6,444 bases of DNA, from positions 1 to 6,444 of the forward strand of contig CAAEEI010000177.1 of the NCBI GenBank assembly GCA_900754855.1, written 5' to 3'. The notes under the pieces were generated by a model. The model did no database searches, was not told the DNA's origin, and saw nothing but the letters and a program-made list of their open reading frames with translations. The position numbers and the translations under genes are program-made. Shown here one piece after another: positions 5,853 to 6,444 of the stretch (position 1 is the stretch's first letter; each line of letters begins with the position of its first letter). This DNA is from Lachnospiraceae bacterium. GTDB taxonomy: Bacteria > Bacillota > Clostridia > Lachnospirales > Lachnospiraceae.

Positions 5853-5858
5853 AAGGGG
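5853..5858 (+). promoter_or_regulatory. Ribosome binding site of the VanZ-like gene
   Basis: AAGGGG lies 7 bases before the ATG at 5866, in A/T-rich surroundings. It supports this start as the first residue before the first membrane helix. Confidence 0.6.
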
Positions 5859-5865
5859 ATGAATA

Positions 5866-6399
5866 ATGATAATTAATGGATTATTTTCTGTTTTGTTATT
5901 AACAATTTTTACTTTTTTTTTGATGATTCTGTTTGTTTTAAGAATGAAATGGAATATTATGGAGATTATGAAATTTGCAGTAACTGCCTGTGTGTATATC
6001 GGATATATTACGGTGATTTTATTTCCTATGCCTATGGATATTGAGGATGCGGGATTCAGCGCGATAAATTTCATTCCAATGAAAACGATTATCGGCTATC
6101 TGGTTGAGGGAGTAAAGGATGGTATGATGGAAAATGCGCTGATACAAATTCTGGGAAATATACTCCTGTTTTATCTGCTGATGCTGGTTACCTGCTGGTA
6201 TACAAAAATGACCACAGGAAGAATCTTTTTGAAATGGATTCTGTTTTATGCCGTTATCACGGAGGGATTACAGGCTCTGCTCAGCGTTATTCTTGGATTT
6301 TTATACAGAAGCATTGATATTGACGATATTCTTTTATATTGTATCGGCGGCCTGCTTGCTTTTGGAACCATAAAATGTTTCAAAAGAAGCAAAAAATAG
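5866..6399 (+). CDS. VanZ-family membrane protein
   Basis: This 177-residue membrane protein has about five hydrophobic segments and the conserved VanZ marks: a short loop with NFIPMKT (68-74), QILGNILLF (94-102), ITEGLQ (131-136) and RSIDIDDIL (148-156), followed by a Gly-rich last helix. Family knowledge: VanZ of Tn1546 lowers teicoplanin sensitivity, while most homologues in Firmicutes have other or unknown roles in the envelope, some affecting resistance to lipoglycopeptides or antimicrobial peptides. No vanA/B-type ligase or vanHX gene is present, so glycopeptide resistance should not be assumed. The gene starts 134 bases after the ATPase stop. It may be read through from the transporter operon or have its own weak promoter. 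It is T-rich (29% G+C over 5881-6060, counted), partly because of its hydrophobic codons. Context suggests a role beside the transporter in envelope protection. Confidence 0.9.
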   Translation: MIINGLFSVLLLTIFTFFLMILFVLRMKWNIMEIMKFAVTACVYIGYITVILFPMPMDIEDAGFSAINFIPMKTIIGYLVEGVKDGMMENALIQILGNILLFYLLMLVTCWYTKMTTGRIFLKWILFYAVITEGLQALLSVILGFLYRSIDIDDILLYCIGGLLAFGTIKCFKRSKK

Positions 6400-6414
6400 A
6401 AGAAAAGAGTAAAA

Positions 6415-6432
6415 TGTATTTGAAATAATACA
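6415..6432 (+). repeat. Inverted repeat downstream of the VanZ-like gene
   Basis: TGTATT (6415-6420) and AATACA (6427-6432) are perfect inverted repeats around TGAAAT. No T-run follows, so it is a poor terminator. TTGAAA (6419-6424) could be the -35 box of a promoter continuing beyond the window. The remaining bases to the window end hold no recognisable feature. Confidence 0.25.
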
Positions 6433-6444
6433 ATCTCTGTGATA

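Noticed and set aside
5778..6074. 98-residue ORF on the - strand over the VanZ-like gene
   Set aside because: It is the reverse complement of a T-rich membrane gene and full of Ile/Asn/Lys as expected by chance. VanZ motifs support the + frame.
5866..6399. Glycopeptide resistance operon
   Set aside because: Only a VanZ homologue is present, with no VanH, VanA/B-type ligase, VanX or VanRS partner in the window.
1..6444. tRNA, rRNA, CRISPR array, insertion sequence or phage attachment site
   Set aside because: No repeat-spacer pattern, transposase, terminal repeats or tRNA-like cloverleaf was found by reading both strands.

Overview
The window looks like chromosomal or accessory DNA of a low- to mid-GC Gram-positive bacterium, most likely a clostridial (Lachnospiraceae-like) Firmicute. 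The reasons are strong AGGAGG-type ribosome binding sites, short operonic overlaps, a BlaI/M56 regulatory pair, a Gram-positive type lipoprotein and a VanZ-like protein. All genes I can support lie on the + strand.

Layout: (1) 3-305, the 3' part of a BlaI/MecI-type repressor, cut by the window edge. (2) 310-1665, a BlaR1-like M56 membrane metallopeptidase whose outside sensor is a short acidic and Cys/His-rich tail instead of a penicillin-binding domain. (3) 1666-1830, a regulatory gap with a candidate promoter, a dyad/hairpin followed by a T-run, and a 13-codon leader ORF with its own ribosome binding site. (4) 1831-2268, an A/T-rich gene for a small, strongly basic, exported protein with two cysteines. 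(5) 2287-2314, a strong hairpin with only a weak T-tract. (6) 2340-5731, a tightly packed operon: an unrecognised lipoprotein, two six-helix ABC permeases and a BcrA-type ATPase, each start overlapping the previous stop. (7) 5736-5849, a possible 37-aa small ORF or gene remnant. (8) 5866-6399, a VanZ-family membrane protein. The last 45 bases hold only a small inverted repeat.

How it may work together (inference): the M56 protein would sense an envelope signal and inactivate the BlaI-type repressor, freeing one or more promoters. The arrangement that follows resembles bacteriocin/immunity or envelope-stress loci: a small exported cationic protein made from a strong translation start, a leaky hairpin, then a lipoprotein plus a BcrA-like ABC exporter, then VanZ. 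The exported protein and the lipoprotein have no function I can assign, and they are the best candidates for something undescribed.
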